This document shows, in pieces, positions 5,266-5,825 of a stretch of DNA of 5,825 nucleotides. The notes below the pieces were generated by a model. That model worked only from the letters and a program-made list of their open reading frames with translations, had not been told where the DNA came from and made no database searches. The DNA is from Treponema sp. (GTDB lineage: Bacteria; Spirochaetota; Spirochaetia; Treponematales; Breznakiellaceae). Location: assembly GCA_031258265.1 (NCBI GenBank), contig JAIRNB010000363.1:1-5825 (forward strand), in the 5' to 3' direction. Both the position numbers and the translations under genes were made by a program. The first letter of the stretch is position 1. Each line of letters begins with the position of its first letter.

Positions 5266-5825
5266 ATGATGGCGCAGACGGTGGAGTTAAGTTCTAGTTT
5301 TGAGGAATTCATGGCGGGCATGCGGGAACTGAGGAAAAGCCAGGAAGAGACGGATCGGATGCTCAAGGAAGTCACCCGGCGGATGAAGGAAACGGACCGG
5401 CGGATAGAGGAAACGGACCGGCAGATAGAGGAAACCGGCCGGCAAATGAAAGAAACCGACAAACGAGTTGGGGCAATTACCAACCGTTTCGGCGAAATAG
5501 TTGAATATATGGTTATCCCCAACCTGGTGGCGAAGTTTGATGAATTAGGCTTTACCTTTACCAAGGCCAACCGCAGCGAAATAACCGACCGGAAGAACAA
5601 CATTATTACGGATGTTGACGCTTTTCTGGAGAACGGGGACACGGTGATGATAGTGGAGATAAAGAGCAAGCCGAATGTTGAAGACATCAATGAACATATT
5701 GAACGGATGGAGAAGTTACGGCGGTATGCGGATTTACACGATGACAAGAGGAAGTATTTGGGAGGGATAGCGGGGGTGGTTTTCAGTGAAAGTGAAAAGA
5801 CCTATGCGCTGAAGAAGGGGTTTTA
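5266..5825 (+). CDS. Coiled-coil protein with PD-(D/E)XK nuclease-like domain (cut by window edge)
   Basis: The open frame runs 186 codons to the right edge without a stop. Residues about 20-68 are a heptad-repeat coiled coil built on a K/E-E-T-D-R unit. Residues about 70-186 form an alpha/beta domain in which IITDVDAF (113-120) and MIVEIKSK (128-135) give D118...E131-x-K133, the metal-binding signature of the PD-(D/E)XK fold. GVVFSESEKTYALKKGF at the edge matches the late strand-helix of such domains, so probably only a short tail is missing. The layout (short N-terminus, variable coiled coil, nuclease-like domain) is that of a family of conserved hypothetical proteins, often multicopy, sometimes filed under DUF3782-like names. 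Its biological role is not established. It is divergent from the hydroxylase operon and no functional link is evident. Confidence 0.75.
   Translation, partial: MMAQTVELSSSFEEFMAGMRELRKSQEETDRMLKEVTRRMKETDRRIEETDRQIEETGRQMKETDKRVGAITNRFGEIVEYMVIPNLVAKFDELGFTFTKANRSEITDRKNNIITDVDAFLENGDTVMIVEIKSKPNVEDINEHIERMEKLRRYADLHDDKRKYLGGIAGVVFSESEKTYALKKGF
5338..5463 (+). repeat. Six 21-bp tandem units coding coiled-coil heptads
   Basis: Seven-codon units read SQEETDR, MLKEVTR, RMKETDR, RIEETDR, QIEETGR, QMKETDK. The middle units are close at DNA level (GGAAACGGACCGG recurs), so the array can grow or shrink by one heptad without breaking the frame. The coded helix probably mediates dimerisation or higher-order assembly. 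Confidence 0.8.

Noticed and set aside
5217..5747. Minus-strand frame opposite the nuclease-like gene
   Set aside because: Ser/Ile/Arg repeats such as SIRRSVS mirror the heptad codons on the plus strand; the plus strand has a strong AGGAGG and a fold motif.
1..5825. tRNA, rRNA, insertion sequence or integrase
   Set aside because: No cloverleaf, rRNA segment, transposase motif or terminal inverted repeats with target duplication were seen.

Overview
The window is 5,825 bases of GC-rich bacterial DNA with six protein genes. Five lie on the minus strand and one on the plus strand. The likely source is an anaerobic, possibly gut-associated bacterium, perhaps a treponeme-like spirochaete. That is an impression from the style of the AroB fragment and of the coiled-coil/nuclease protein at the right end, and nothing in the window proves it.

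Layout, left to right. (1) Positions 1-365, minus: the first 121 codons of aroB (3-dehydroquinate synthase), cut by the left edge. (2) 362-964, minus: a 200-residue winged-helix regulator whose stop overlaps the aroB GTG start (GTGA), so the two form a coupled pair. (3) 965-1208: a non-coding interval dense in symmetry. It holds a 12-bp inverted repeat enclosing a 15-bp palindrome, a minus-strand intrinsic terminator, and a near-perfect 27-bp palindrome just after the upstream gene. (4) 1209-4970, minus: a three-gene operon for a molybdenum hydroxylase of the xanthine dehydrogenase/CO dehydrogenase superfamily. It is transcribed as Mo-cofactor subunit, 2Fe-2S subunit, FAD subunit, joined by ATGA and 17-base overlaps. 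(5) 4971-5265: a divergent promoter region. (6) 5266-right edge, plus: a heptad-repeat coiled coil followed by a PD-(D/E)XK nuclease-like domain, cut by the right edge.

The three operon products should assemble as one enzyme. The substrate would be oxidised at the Mo centre, and electrons would pass through two [2Fe-2S] clusters to FAD. The substrate cannot be assigned. The Mo subunit is unusual. It carries a roughly 120-residue Pro/Ala/Ser/Glu-rich insert built from 18-residue repeats. Several pterin-contact motifs are altered (DPGLPMDGK where GGGFGGK is expected, SGFG for RGFG), while the catalytic KGIGE glutamate is kept. The 2Fe-2S subunit also departs from consensus around its second cluster. 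The set looks like a divergent but intact subfamily, not a standard purine-catabolic enzyme.
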